Shown here one piece after another: positions 1-8,427 of a DNA stretch of 64,000 bases. Source of the DNA: Actinacidiphila alni (GTDB taxonomy: Bacteria > Actinomycetota > Actinomycetes > Streptomycetales > Streptomycetaceae); NCBI RefSeq assembly GCF_900112845.1, contig NZ_FONG01000020.1:89432-153431 (forward strand). The letters run 5' to 3'. The stretch's first letter is position 1. Every line of letters begins with the position of its first letter. The notes under the pieces are model-generated. The model did not search any database. It was not told the DNA's origin and saw only the letters and a program-made list of their open reading frames with translations. Made by a program: the position numbers and the translations under genes.

Positions 1-1045
1 TGACGCCGTCGACGACTGTGTCGAGCTGTCCGCCGACGGCGGTCGCGACAACCGGTGTCCTGCACGCCATCGCCTCGATCGGGACGATCCCGAAGGGTTC
101 GTAACTGGGCACGGACAGCACGAGGTCGGCCTCCGACATCAGCCGCGGCATGTCGTCGTGGTCGACCCCGCCGAGCAGCCGTACCCGGTCCTCCACGCCG
201 AAGTCCGCGGCGATCTTGCGCAGCCGCTCGGCCTCCGGGTCGGCGAAGAGCAGGTCGTGCGCGGGCCCGCCCGCGATGAGCAGTTCCGCGTCGGGGATCT
301 CGGCCATCGCGCGGATCGCCCGGTCGAAGCCCTTGCGGGGAACGAGTCTGCCGACGGTCAGCACCTGGCGGCGCCGGTCACGGTCCGGGGCACGGGCGGT
401 GTCGGACCGGCGGCCGATGACCGGCGCGAAGTCCGCGGGATCGACCCCGCACGGCACGACGGAGATCCGGTTCTCCGGCACTCCCATGGCGCCCAGTTCC
501 GCGACCTCGTCGGAGCAGGTGGCCAGGACACGGGCGCACTCGCGGCCGATCCGCCGTTCCACGGCGATCCGTTCGGCGGGGCTGGTGTCGGCCGCGCCCT
601 GGTAGCGCCGCTTCACGGTGCCGAGGGCGTGGAAGGTCTGGACGACGGGGACGCCCAGGCCCGCCGCACCGGCAAGAGCGGCGGTGCCCGACATCCAGAA
701 GTGGGCGTGCGCCACATCGGGCCGCTCCTCGTGCCAGTACGCGGCCAGCCGGTCGCCGAACTCCGGCATGTGGCAGAGGAGTTCGTCCTTGGGCATGTGT
801 GTGGCCGGGCCCGCCGTGACGTGCACGAGCCGCACGCCGTCGCCGATCGTCATCCGCTCGGGCAGTTCCGGATCGTCACGCCGGGTGTATACGGTCACTT
901 CGTGGCCGCGGGCCGCCAACTGCTCGGCCAGCCGCGCCACATAAACGTTCTGCCCGCCGGCGTCGGGCCCGCCGAGGGCGGCGAGCGGGCTGGCGTGCTC
1001 GGACACCATGGCGATCCGGCCGCGGGCGGAGTACGTGTACGTCAT
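1..1045 (-). CDS. GT4 family glycosyltransferase, C-terminus beyond window edge
   Basis: Read on the minus strand from the ATG at 1045, this is a GT-B glycosyltransferase of the MshA/SqdX-like GT4 type. It transfers a sugar from a nucleotide donor. Visible landmarks are the N-terminal acceptor-side loop GGPDAGGQNVYV, the HAHFWMSG motif, and a donor domain beginning VGRLVPRKGFDRAI and continuing to the family E-x7-E region (YEPFGIVPIEAMAC). About 348 codons are present before the left edge cuts the gene; family members are usually 400-430 residues. The start overlaps the stop of the upstream gene by four bases (ATGA), so it is probably translationally coupled. The acceptor is unknown; context suggests a heptose-containing surface glycan. 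Confidence 0.85.
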   Translation of the reverse strand, partial: MTYTYSARGRIAMVSEHASPLAALGGPDAGGQNVYVARLAEQLAARGHEVTVYTRRDDPELPERMTIGDGVRLVHVTAGPATHMPKDELLCHMPEFGDRLAAYWHEERPDVAHAHFWMSGTAALAGAAGLGVPVVQTFHALGTVKRRYQGAADTSPAERIAVERRIGRECARVLATCSDEVAELGAMGVPENRISVVPCGVDPADFAPVIGRRSDTARAPDRDRRRQVLTVGRLVPRKGFDRAIRAMAEIPDAELLIAGGPAHDLLFADPEAERLRKIAADFGVEDRVRLLGGVDHDDMPRLMSEADLVLSVPSYEPFGIVPIEAMACRTPVVATAVGGQLDTVVDGV

Positions 1046-2004
1046 CGCGTGACCTCTTTCGTCAGTTGTTCCCAGTCGTCCAGGAAGCGCCGCACTCCGT
1101 AGCGGGCGACGGCCGCGGCCCTGGCCCCCTCCCCCGTTCTCCTGGCGTGGCCGTGGTCGCCCAAGTAGTCGCGGCAAGCGTCGCGCAGGATGTCGAGGCG
1201 GTTGGAGACGACGCCAGCGCCTTCGGGTACGGCTTCGCGGGTCTCGGTGGTGTCCAGGGCCACGACGGGCATGCCGAGGAACATCGCCTCCAGCAGGGAC
1301 AGCCCGAGTGACGTCCACCGGACCGGATGCAGGTAGAGGCGGCAGCGCGCCATCGCCGGGTGCAGCCGGTGCTGCGGCAGATCCTGCGTGCGGCAGCGGT
1401 CGGCGGGCAGACCGAGCCGGTCGGCGAGCCCCTGGGTGCGCATGCCGAACACGCTCAGCGGTGCGCTCGCCGCGAAGGACGGCAGCAGGTCGGTGCCGGT
1501 GACGCGGCCACGCAGCAGGGGGTCGTTCACGACCACCGCGGCGCGCCGCTCCTCCCCGGTCCACAGCGGACCGGGGTCGATCACGCCGTGCTCCACCACG
1601 GTCGTGGGTGCCCGGCCGTTGTCCCACATGAGGTGGTTGAAATGGGTGACGTGCACGAGCGTGATGTCGTCGCGGTCGGCGAGCGGGTGCCGTTGGGTGG
1701 CCGGTGTCGCAGCCGGGGTGTTGTGCTCGACATACACCGCGGGCAGGTCGATGCCCGGGCGGCGGCCGGTCCACGCCCGTACGAGTTCCACTTCGCGCGG
1801 CCGTTGCAGCACGACGAGGTCGATGTCGGCCGTCCGCAGCTCGTCCGGCGACACCTCTCGCACGGAGGCGGGCCAGTCCCAGGTCCGCGCGCGGCCGAGC
1901 CCGTCGGGGCCGCGGTCGGGCGTCACCGGTACGAGGTAGGTGTGGGGACCCTGGACGAACGAGGTGAGCCAGGAGCCGTGCACATGCCAGACGAGGATGT
2001 TCAT
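1042..2004 (-). CDS. Glycosyltransferase (GT-B fold, group 1-like)
   Basis: This 320-residue protein starts MNILVWHVHGSW. It has weak but recognisable GT-B features: an N-terminal Rossmann half, a central VVEHGVIDPG segment, and a C-terminal SLGLSLLEAMFLGMPVVALD stretch matching the E-x7-E donor region of GT4-like enzymes. The ATG at 2004 is chosen because it forms an exact ATGA overlap with the preceding gene; upstream in-frame codons overlap that gene and look non-coding. It sits in the heptose/carbamoyl glycan operon and probably adds one residue of that glycan. Donor and acceptor cannot be read from sequence. Confidence 0.8.
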   Translation of the reverse strand: MNILVWHVHGSWLTSFVQGPHTYLVPVTPDRGPDGLGRARTWDWPASVREVSPDELRTADIDLVVLQRPREVELVRAWTGRRPGIDLPAVYVEHNTPAATPATQRHPLADRDDITLVHVTHFNHLMWDNGRAPTTVVEHGVIDPGPLWTGEERRAAVVVNDPLLRGRVTGTDLLPSFAASAPLSVFGMRTQGLADRLGLPADRCRTQDLPQHRLHPAMARCRLYLHPVRWTSLGLSLLEAMFLGMPVVALDTTETREAVPEGAGVVSNRLDILRDACRDYLGDHGHARRTGEGARAAAVARYGVRRFLDDWEQLTKEVTR

Positions 2005-3008
2005 AGGGTCTCCTGCACGAGTTTGTGCACGGCGCTCACCACGTCGTGCGGTGTGATGCCGGTCAGGCAGGGGTGGCCGGGGACAGGGCAGTGCCGGGCC
2101 CGGGTGTCGGCGCACGACGCCCCCTGGTCGCCGAGCAGGACATGCGGGACGCCGTACGGCCGCCAGCGGTCGGCGGGGACGACGGGTGCGAAGAGGGAGA
2201 CCACGGGTGTGCCGACGGCCGCCGCGAGGTGTGCGGGTCCGGAGTTGCCGCAGACGACCGCGTCGGCGAAGTACAGCACTCCTGACAGGGTCCGTGCGTC
2301 GGTCCTGCCGCCGAGGTCGACGGCCACGGCGCCGCTGACCCGCCGGGTCAGCCCGGTCTCCGCCGGGCCTCCGGTGACGATCACCCGGTGGCCGTGGTCA
2401 GTGAGCGACTCGATGGCTTCCGCGCACCGTTCCGGCCCCCAGGCGCGCGCGGGCGCGCTGGCTCCGGGGTGGAAGACGAGATAGGAGCCGTTGCCGGTGA
2501 GCGTGGTGGTGTCCGGTGGCGGCAGGACGCGCAGCCGTCCGTCGTCCCCGGCCCTGGGAGTGAACCCCATGGCCGCCGCGGTATCGAGGGCGGCCTCGCA
2601 CTCGTGCCGGCCAGGCTGCCGCCGGTGCCTGACGTCCAGCAGCCGGCCGGGCTGGTCGGCGCTGTCCGCGCCGATCCGCTCGACACCGGCCATCCGGAGC
2701 ACCAGCGCGGTCGGCAGCGGGCTCTGGTGGAAGGACGTGAGGACGAGGGCGGTGTCGAAGCGGGCATCGCGCAGCCGCCGGACAAGGCCGTCGATGTCGG
2801 CCTCCTCCACGCCGGGCGGGCTCACGCCCTCCCACGGCGCCCGCCACACCTTGACGTCGTCCACCCCGGGCAGCAGCCGGCCCGCGGCCTCGCCGAGCGG
2901 CCCGCACAGCAGCGTCACCTGGTCGGCGTGCTCCGCGACGGCGCGTACGGCGGGCCCGGCCAGCAGCACGTCTCCGAAGCTGTCCAGGCGTACGACGAGG
3001 GCCCTCAT
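2001..3008 (-). CDS. Glycosyltransferase family 9 (ADP-heptosyltransferase-like)
   Basis: This 335-residue protein has the layout of the WaaF/WaaC GT9 family: an N-terminal RALVVRLDSFGDVLLAGPAV motif, a mid LVFHPGASAPARAW segment, an IVTGGPAE turn, and a C-terminal VCGNSGPAHLAAAVGTPVV donor motif. GT9 enzymes of Gram-negative bacteria transfer heptose from ADP-heptose. In streptomycetes the acceptor cannot be lipopolysaccharide, so a wall- or membrane-linked glycan is inferred. GmhB immediately upstream supports heptose as the donor sugar. Both junctions are ATGA overlaps, and the ATG at 3008 was chosen for that reason. Confidence 0.88.
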   Translation of the reverse strand: MRALVVRLDSFGDVLLAGPAVRAVAEHADQVTLLCGPLGEAAGRLLPGVDDVKVWRAPWEGVSPPGVEEADIDGLVRRLRDARFDTALVLTSFHQSPLPTALVLRMAGVERIGADSADQPGRLLDVRHRRQPGRHECEAALDTAAAMGFTPRAGDDGRLRVLPPPDTTTLTGNGSYLVFHPGASAPARAWGPERCAEAIESLTDHGHRVIVTGGPAETGLTRRVSGAVAVDLGGRTDARTLSGVLYFADAVVCGNSGPAHLAAAVGTPVVSLFAPVVPADRWRPYGVPHVLLGDQGASCADTRARHCPVPGHPCLTGITPHDVVSAVHKLVQETL

Positions 3009-3568
3009 GACGGCCCACCGCCCGCCTGCTCCTGGTCGGGGCCTATCGACAGCAGGCTTTGTACGGCGGTGAGGATGTCCGGCGCGGCGTCGGGCTCGTC
3101 GGCGTACTCGTCCCACCGCGTGGCCAGCGTCGGCACGATGACGCCGTGGGCACCGGCCGCGCGGGCGGCCAGCAGATCGGCGCCGATGTCGCCGATCACG
3201 GCGCAGTCGCGGGGCCGGACGCCGAGCCGGTGCGCCGCCCGCAGGACGAGTCCTGGTTCCGGTTTGCGGCAGGTGCAGCCGGCGGCCGGGCGGTGCGGGC
3301 ACACTTCCCAGGTACCGAAGGGGCCGAGCAGGGCGTCCACCCGGGCATTGACGCGGCGTACCTGGTCCGCCGTGAGGAGGCCGCGCCCGATGCCGGACTG
3401 ATTGCTGACGACGCCGGTCGCGATACCCTCGGCGTGCAGCAGCCGCAGCGCCTCGGCCGCGTAGGGCATGGGGCGGACGAGGTCCGGGTCGGCGTTGTAC
3501 GGAACGTCGTGGATCAGCGTGCCGTCCCGGTCGAAGAGCACGGCGACCGGCCGCGCGGTCCCGGTCAT
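3005..3568 (-). CDS. gmhB: D-glycero-D-manno-heptose 1,7-bisphosphate phosphatase, HAD family
   Basis: This 187-residue HAD phosphatase has the nucleophile motif LFDRDGTL (first Asp about residue 13), the second-motif Ser in VVSNQSGIGRG, and the Cys-rich zinc loop CPHRPAAGCTCRKP that is diagnostic of GmhB/HisB-type phosphatases. The Lys of RKPEPG and the acidic motif GDIGADLLAA follow. GmhB removes the C7 phosphate in nucleotide-activated heptose synthesis. No heptose isomerase, kinase or nucleotidyltransferase lies in the window; these presumably lie to the left. The start at 3568 overlaps the GT2 stop as ATGA. Confidence 0.9.
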   Translation of the reverse strand: MTGTARPVAVLFDRDGTLIHDVPYNADPDLVRPMPYAAEALRLLHAEGIATGVVSNQSGIGRGLLTADQVRRVNARVDALLGPFGTWEVCPHRPAAGCTCRKPEPGLVLRAAHRLGVRPRDCAVIGDIGADLLAARAAGAHGVIVPTLATRWDEYADEPDAAPDILTAVQSLLSIGPDQEQAGGGPS

Positions 3569-4578
3569 GCGACCCGTCCCAGCGGTGCGGCGCCCCTGTG
3601 CCGTACGGCTCCGGCGGCGCGGTGGGCGACCGCGAGCGGCGGGATCACCACGCTGGTGGCCAGCATCGTGGTGACCTCCTGGCCGGTGCGCGGTCCCGGC
3701 GCGATCCTGGCCCACGCGAATTCGGCGGTGCCCAGCGCCCAGAGCGCCGCGCAGACCGCGGCGCCCGTGCGGCGCCCGGACAGTGCGAGCAGGGATGCGG
3801 TCAGGGCCGCGGCAGTGACCGCCGTGTGCCGGCGCAGTCGGCCACGAGGTGCCCTGGCACGGCTCCACCAGTCGGGCCCGTGCAGTGCGGTCATCAACGC
3901 GTCGTCCGCGTTGCCGCGTTGGGCGCGCACCGAGGCCCAGCGGTCCGCGGGCCGGACCGGGTGCTGGGTGACACGGTCGCCGCGGCACAAGCTCCAGCCC
4001 GCGTCGAGCACACGCAGCGCGAGGTCGGCGTCCTCCCGGAAGGCGCGCGGGAATCGCTCGTCGAAGCCGTCGACGGCTGTCAGCGCCGATGCCCGGTAAG
4101 CCATGTCGGCGGTCGCCCAGGACGCGGCCTCGAGTCCGGCGGTGCCGCGTTCCCAGTCGGTGGGCCTGCGGCCGGGCGGCAACGGCACCTGAAGGACGCC
4201 CTGCACTCCCCCGGTCCGCGCGTCGGCGGCCAGCAGGTCGCCGGCCAAGCGCCGCCGCCAGTCGGGCAGCACACGGACGTCGTCGTCGAGGAAGACCACC
4301 CATGGCGCGGTAACGGCGCGCAGTCCGGTGTTGCGGGCTGCCGCCGGGCCCCGGCCGCCGCTCCCGGCGACGCGCAGCCGGGGGCGCAGGTCTCCCGCGG
4401 CTTCCAGCGGAAGCCCGGCGGTGGCGTCGCGCCGGTCGTCGACGACGACGATCTCGGCGGGTCCGGGTCCCTCTGATGCCGCCAGGGCCCGCAGGCAGTC
4501 GGCGAGGCACGGACGGCCGATGGTGGGGATGACGACGGCGTACGCGGGGGCGGTGGCGGAGGAGTGCCGGGTGGTCAT
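3565..4578 (-). CDS. Glycosyltransferase family 2, membrane associated
   Basis: This 337-residue GT-A enzyme shows AYAVVIPTIGR at the N-terminus, IVVVDDRRD, the DxD-type metal motif VVFLDDDVRV (about residues 95-104), and the late acceptor motif FREDADLALRVLDAGW. The last 100 residues hold hydrophobic segments (TAAALTASLLAL and ATSVVIPPLAV), suggesting peripheral or integral membrane anchoring, so it may act at the cytoplasmic face on a lipid-linked acceptor. It is ATGA-coupled to the carbamoyltransferase upstream and to gmhB downstream. The sugar transferred is not identifiable. Confidence 0.87.
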   Translation of the reverse strand: MTTRHSSATAPAYAVVIPTIGRPCLADCLRALAASEGPGPAEIVVVDDRRDATAGLPLEAAGDLRPRLRVAGSGGRGPAAARNTGLRAVTAPWVVFLDDDVRVLPDWRRRLAGDLLAADARTGGVQGVLQVPLPPGRRPTDWERGTAGLEAASWATADMAYRASALTAVDGFDERFPRAFREDADLALRVLDAGWSLCRGDRVTQHPVRPADRWASVRAQRGNADDALMTALHGPDWWSRARAPRGRLRRHTAVTAAALTASLLALSGRRTGAAVCAALWALGTAEFAWARIAPGPRTGQEVTTMLATSVVIPPLAVAHRAAGAVRHRGAAPLGRVA

Positions 4579-6206
4579 GCGAAAAGCTCCTTCCGGCGGA
4601 CGGCAAAGGGGCCGAGCGCCAGCAGGTCGACGGGCGCGGAGCCGAAGCACTCCAGGGCGTCCCGCGGATCGTCGACCATGGGGCGGCCGGCGGTGTTCAG
4701 GCTGGTGTTGACCACCACGGGCAGTCCGGTGCGCGCCTCGAACGCGCTCAGCATGCGGGCGACGAGAGGTTCCGCGGCCGGGTCGACGGTCTGGATGCGG
4801 GCGGTGCCGTCCACGTGGACCACGGCCGGTATCCGCTCCCGCCAAGCGGCGTCGACGTCGTGGACGAAGAGCATGTACGGGCTCGGCAGCGGGCCGTCGA
4901 ACAGCTCGGCCGCCCGGTCGGCCAGAACCATGGGGGCGACGGGCCGGAATTCCTCACGCCCCTTGACGGCGTTGAGCCGTTCAAGATTGTCGGCGTGGCC
5001 GGGGTGGGCCAGCAGCGAGCGGTGGCCGAGCGCCCGCGGGCCGTACTCGGCGCGGCCCTGGAACCAGGCCACGACGCCGTTGCCCGCGAGTTCCGCGGCC
5101 ACCGTCTCGGCGATGTCGTCGGGTTCTTCGTACGGCACGGCCGCGCGGTCCAGCCAGCCGCGCAGTTCGTCATCGCTCCAGCCGCGGCCGAGCGCCGCAG
5201 TCGGCATCGGATGGGTCTCTTCGTGCTCGCGCGCGACATGCAGGGCCGCCCCGAGCGCGGTGCCGGCGTCCCCGGCCGCGGGCTGCACCCACACGTTCTC
5301 GAACGGCGTCTCCCGGTGGATCCGAGTGTTGGCCACGCAGTTGAGCGCGACGCCGCCGGCCAGCGCCAGCGTCTGCTCGCCCATACGCGCGTGCAGGCCG
5401 CGGGCGAGACCCAGGATCACTTCTTCCAGGCAGAGTTGGGCGCTCGCCGCGAGATCGGCGTGCTCCCGCGTCCAGGTCCCGTCCGGTTCCCGGGCGGGCA
5501 CGAGGTCGGCCCATGGCACGGTACCGGCCCGGAAGCCGTCGCCCTCGGCGTGCACGTACTCCCGTAGACGGTCGCTGAAGCGCGGTGTGCCATAGGAGGC
5601 GAGCGCCATGACCTTGAACTCGTCGCTGCTGCGCAGGAATCCGAGGTGCTGGGTGGCGTCCTCATAGAACAGACCGACGGAATCGGGCAGTTCCTGGGTG
5701 TCCAGGACGGTGAGGTGTCCGTCGCGGTAGCGGCCCGCCAGGTGGGAGGCGCACTCCCCGCGGCCGTCGAGGACCAGGACGGCACAGTCGCCGTGCGGTG
5801 AGGCGAGGCCGGCGGACGCGGCGTGCGCCACGTGGTGGGGGACGAAGCGCACTTTGTCGGGCGTGAGGCCGGGCAGTGCTTCGGCGAGGAAGTCCGGTGC
5901 CCGGCGGGCGTAGTCCTGGCGGAGGTGGTCCCAGGGGTCGTGCAGGCCGAGTTCGTCGGCGGGCCGGGCGAGCGCGGGGTCGTAAGAGTACGCGACCGCG
6001 TCCAGGTCACCGGGTGTGAGCCCCGCCTGCCGCAGGCACCAGCGGGCCGACAGTTCGGGAAGCTCCCAGGCGGAGAAGGGGATCGGCCGTTTGCCGTGCT
6101 TACGGCGGCTGAAACGTTCCTCCTCGGCAGCCGCCACGACATGGCCGTCGACGACCAGGGCCGCGGCGGGATCGTGGAAGAGCGCGTTGATTCCCAGGAC
6201 TCGCAT
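4575..6206 (-). CDS. O-carbamoyltransferase, NodU/CmcH family
   Basis: This full-length (543 aa) family member has an N-terminal Kae1-like half starting MRVLGINALFHDPAAAL, with the metal-binding region PHHVAHAASA and the nucleotide loop VLVLDGRGE. The mid-protein LAGGVALNCVAN motif and a C-terminal half with EYGPRALGHRS and VNTSLNTAGRPM complete it. Relatives transfer carbamoyl from carbamoyl phosphate, via carbamoyl-AMP, to a hydroxyl of a sugar or natural product (nodulation factor, cephamycin, novobiocin). A GGGGAG ribosome site lies 6 bases before ATG 6206. In this operon the likely substrate is a sugar of the heptose glycan, which is an inference from context. Confidence 0.9.
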   Translation of the reverse strand: MRVLGINALFHDPAAALVVDGHVVAAAEEERFSRRKHGKRPIPFSAWELPELSARWCLRQAGLTPGDLDAVAYSYDPALARPADELGLHDPWDHLRQDYARRAPDFLAEALPGLTPDKVRFVPHHVAHAASAGLASPHGDCAVLVLDGRGECASHLAGRYRDGHLTVLDTQELPDSVGLFYEDATQHLGFLRSSDEFKVMALASYGTPRFSDRLREYVHAEGDGFRAGTVPWADLVPAREPDGTWTREHADLAASAQLCLEEVILGLARGLHARMGEQTLALAGGVALNCVANTRIHRETPFENVWVQPAAGDAGTALGAALHVAREHEETHPMPTAALGRGWSDDELRGWLDRAAVPYEEPDDIAETVAAELAGNGVVAWFQGRAEYGPRALGHRSLLAHPGHADNLERLNAVKGREEFRPVAPMVLADRAAELFDGPLPSPYMLFVHDVDAAWRERIPAVVHVDGTARIQTVDPAAEPLVARMLSAFEARTGLPVVVNTSLNTAGRPMVDDPRDALECFGSAPVDLLALGPFAVRRKELFA

Positions 6207-6314
6207 CGATGTCTCCCCTTCCTCGGGCGGGTCGGGACCTACGGGTGCTTCGATTGCTGTGAACCGGTCAGGTGGACGGCGCCGCCCCGTACGGGCATCC
6301 CGGTGCGGCTCGGC

Positions 6315-7292
6315 TCACGCCGCTCGCGGATGGTCCGCGAAGTACGCGATCGTCCGCTTGATGCCCTCGGTCCACGGCACGTGTGGTTCCCAGCGCAGCA
6401 GTTCGCGGGCCACGGTGATGTCCGGCCGGCGCCTTTCGGGGTCGTCCGCGGGCCGTTCCACGAACGCCAGCTCCGACCGGGAGCCGGTCAGGTCCACCAC
6501 CTGCCGGGCGATGTCCAGCACGCTGGTCTCGTCGGTGCCGCCGATGTTCACCGGGCGCACCGAACGGCTGGCGGCGACCGCCAGGATGCCCGCGATGGTG
6601 TCGTCCACGTAGCACAGCGTCCGGGTCTGGCTGCCGTCGCCGGAGACGGTGACCGGTTCGCCGGCCAGCGCCTGGCTGATGAAGGTGGGCACCGCCCGCC
6701 CGTCGTCGGCGCGCATCCGGGGGCCGTAGCTGTTGAACAGCCGGACGATGCCCGCGTTGCTCCCGAAGGTGCGCACATGCGCGGTTACCAGGGCCTCCGC
6801 GAAGCGCTTCGATTCGTCGTACACGCTGCGCGGCCCGACCGGGTTGACGTTGCCCCAGTAGTCCTCGCGCTGCGGATGCACCAAGGGATCGCCGTAGACC
6901 TCCGAGGTGGAGGCGAGCAGGAAGCGACCGCAGTCGCGGTGCGCGATCGCCAGAGCGTGCCGGGTGCCGAAACTGCCCACGTCGAGCGTTTCCAGCGGAT
7001 GCCCCAGGTAGTCGGCGGGCGAGGCGGGGCACGCGAAGTGCAGTACGAGGTCGTACGGTCCTGGAAGCACGCTCACGCTGTCGGGCGAGCTGAGATCGCA
7101 CTCCACGAAGCGAAAGCCGGGCCGCCCGGTGAGATGGGCGATGTTGTCGGGCGAACCGGACAGCAGATTGTCGGCGCAGTCGACGTCGACACCCGAATCC
7201 AGCAGCTGCTCGCACAGATGCGATCCGAGGAATCCCGCTCCCCCGGTCACCAGGGCCCGGCGCCAGGGTGCGGGCGCGGTCATGGACGGCAT
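6315..7292 (-). CDS. NAD-dependent epimerase/dehydratase, UDP-glucuronate decarboxylase-like
   Basis: This extended SDR protein has the Rossmann motif VTGGAGFLGSHL at its N-terminus. The active-site Ser lies in LLASTSEVYGDP and the catalytic pair is YDESK. The PASPADY and GPRMRADDGRAVP segments are typical of UDP-glucuronate decarboxylase (UXS), which makes UDP-xylose; a dTDP-glucose 4,6-dehydratase-like role is an alternative. Three in-frame ATGs lie at 7307, 7292 and 7283. The one at 7292 has GAAGG eight bases upstream, so it is preferred (325 aa). It is separated by 108 bases from the carbamoyltransferase and is probably the first gene of the leftward operon. Confidence 0.85.
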   Translation of the reverse strand: MPSMTAPAPWRRALVTGGAGFLGSHLCEQLLDSGVDVDCADNLLSGSPDNIAHLTGRPGFRFVECDLSSPDSVSVLPGPYDLVLHFACPASPADYLGHPLETLDVGSFGTRHALAIAHRDCGRFLLASTSEVYGDPLVHPQREDYWGNVNPVGPRSVYDESKRFAEALVTAHVRTFGSNAGIVRLFNSYGPRMRADDGRAVPTFISQALAGEPVTVSGDGSQTRTLCYVDDTIAGILAVAASRSVRPVNIGGTDETSVLDIARQVVDLTGSRSELAFVERPADDPERRRPDITVARELLRWEPHVPWTEGIKRTIAYFADHPRAA

Positions 7293-7519
7293 GGATCGGC
7301 CCTTCATCGGATTTCAGGAATTCCCCGCGCCCCGGGCCGGAACATGGGACACGGCCGTTGTCGGGGTGCGCAGTGCTGCCGCCGTGGTCTCGACGGGCTC
7401 GCGATGGCGAGTGCCCTGGCCGAGTTGGCTCTAACCCCTGAAATCTGCTGTCCGGAAAAAACGGGGGCAGGCTCCCGTCGTGCGCGGCTGCGGCCGGGGC
7501 CCGCTCCGCGGGACGGGCA

Positions 7520-7945
7520 TTACGTCTCTTCCATGATCGAGGCCAGTTCCCGGTCGAGGGCCTCGGCTATGCGCCGCTCGCGGGGCGCTTCCGCGGCCCG
7601 GACCCGGCTGATGAAATAGCCGATGTCGCGGGCCGGGAACCGTATCCGGGCGGCCACGCAGTGGGGTTCGAGCAGCACCTCTATGACGGGTGTGGTCCCG
7701 TTCTCCGGCCGGATTCTGATGTCACCGTCGCCGACCGGGCCGAGCAGGCCCTGGCTCAGCAGCTCCCAGGAGAAGGTCCAGCCGACGGTCACACCGTCGG
7801 GACCGCGCAGCAGCAGATTCACCGCGAAGCAGTCCCGGGGCCGGTAGACGAGTTCCGCGGCCACCAGTGCCGCCGCGTCCCCGGGCAGGTCGAGGCACCC
7901 GGTGGTCCGGACCGTCACCACACCGTCCCCCGGCACCTCGATCAT
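7520..7945 (-). CDS. SsgA-like sporulation/cell division regulator (SALP)
   Basis: This 141-residue protein belongs to the streptomycete SsgA-like family. Landmarks are the central YRPRDCFAVNLLL segment followed by VTVGWTFSWELLSQGL, then PHCVAARIRFPARDIGYFI. SALPs steer septum placement and wall remodelling during sporulation-specific division. The ATG at 7945 gives the usual family length and has AAGGTGG a few bases upstream; an in-frame extension to 8038 looks non-coding. It is alone between the glycan operon and the oxidase genes. Which paralogue (SsgA-G) it is cannot be decided here. Confidence 0.85.
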   Translation of the reverse strand: MIEVPGDGVVTVRTTGCLDLPGDAAALVAAELVYRPRDCFAVNLLLRGPDGVTVGWTFSWELLSQGLLGPVGDGDIRIRPENGTTPVIEVLLEPHCVAARIRFPARDIGYFISRVRAAEAPRERRIAEALDRELASIMEET

Positions 7946-8034
7946 GCTGTCCACCTTCCCGGTTCGGCACCCGTCCGCCGGACGCCCACGCCTTCCGGGT
8001 ACCGTGCCGGACCGTGCCGAAACGCGCGGACGGT

Positions 8035-8427
8035 TCACTCACCCCTGCGCGCGTACTGGAAGACCATGCCGCCCACGCCCGCGCCCAGGACTCCGAAGCC
8101 GATGAGGAAGAGCCACAGGCCGAAGACGATGCCGAGCGCGGCAAGGGCGGCACCGGCCCCGACGACCGGCGGGTAGGCGCTGCGGGCGGGGAAGAAGTCC
8201 AGTGGTCCGGCGCGCTCGATGACCTCGGCATCCTTGCGGTCCTCCGGTCGGGAGCCGCGGCGCCGGTAGGTCTGGTCGAAGAAGAACGAGACGAGCGCGG
8301 ACATGACGAAGGCGACGGCGAGTGCCGCGGTGCCCGCCGGTTCCGGACCCGACCACAGCCCGTAACCCACTCCTGTGATCAGGAAGAACATGGCGACGCC
8401 GCCGAACAGATACGACTCGGTCCTCAC
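8035..8427 (-). CDS. ctaF: Cytochrome c oxidase subunit IV, actinobacterial type
   Basis: This 130-residue integral membrane protein starts VRTESYLFGGVAMFF. It has four hydrophobic helices with the charged loop FDQTYRRRGSRPEDRKDAEV between the first and last pairs, matching the CtaF family that stabilises the actinobacterial cytochrome bc-aa3 supercomplex. It starts with GTG overlapping the ctaD stop by four bases (GTGA, 8424-8427). Here it follows ctaD directly, whereas standard streptomycete loci place ctaF after ctaC and ctaD and close to ctaE and the qcr genes. Confidence 0.85.
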   Translation of the reverse strand: MRTESYLFGGVAMFFLITGVGYGLWSGPEPAGTAALAVAFVMSALVSFFFDQTYRRRGSRPEDRKDAEVIERAGPLDFFPARSAYPPVVGAGAALAALGIVFGLWLFLIGFGVLGAGVGGMVFQYARRGE

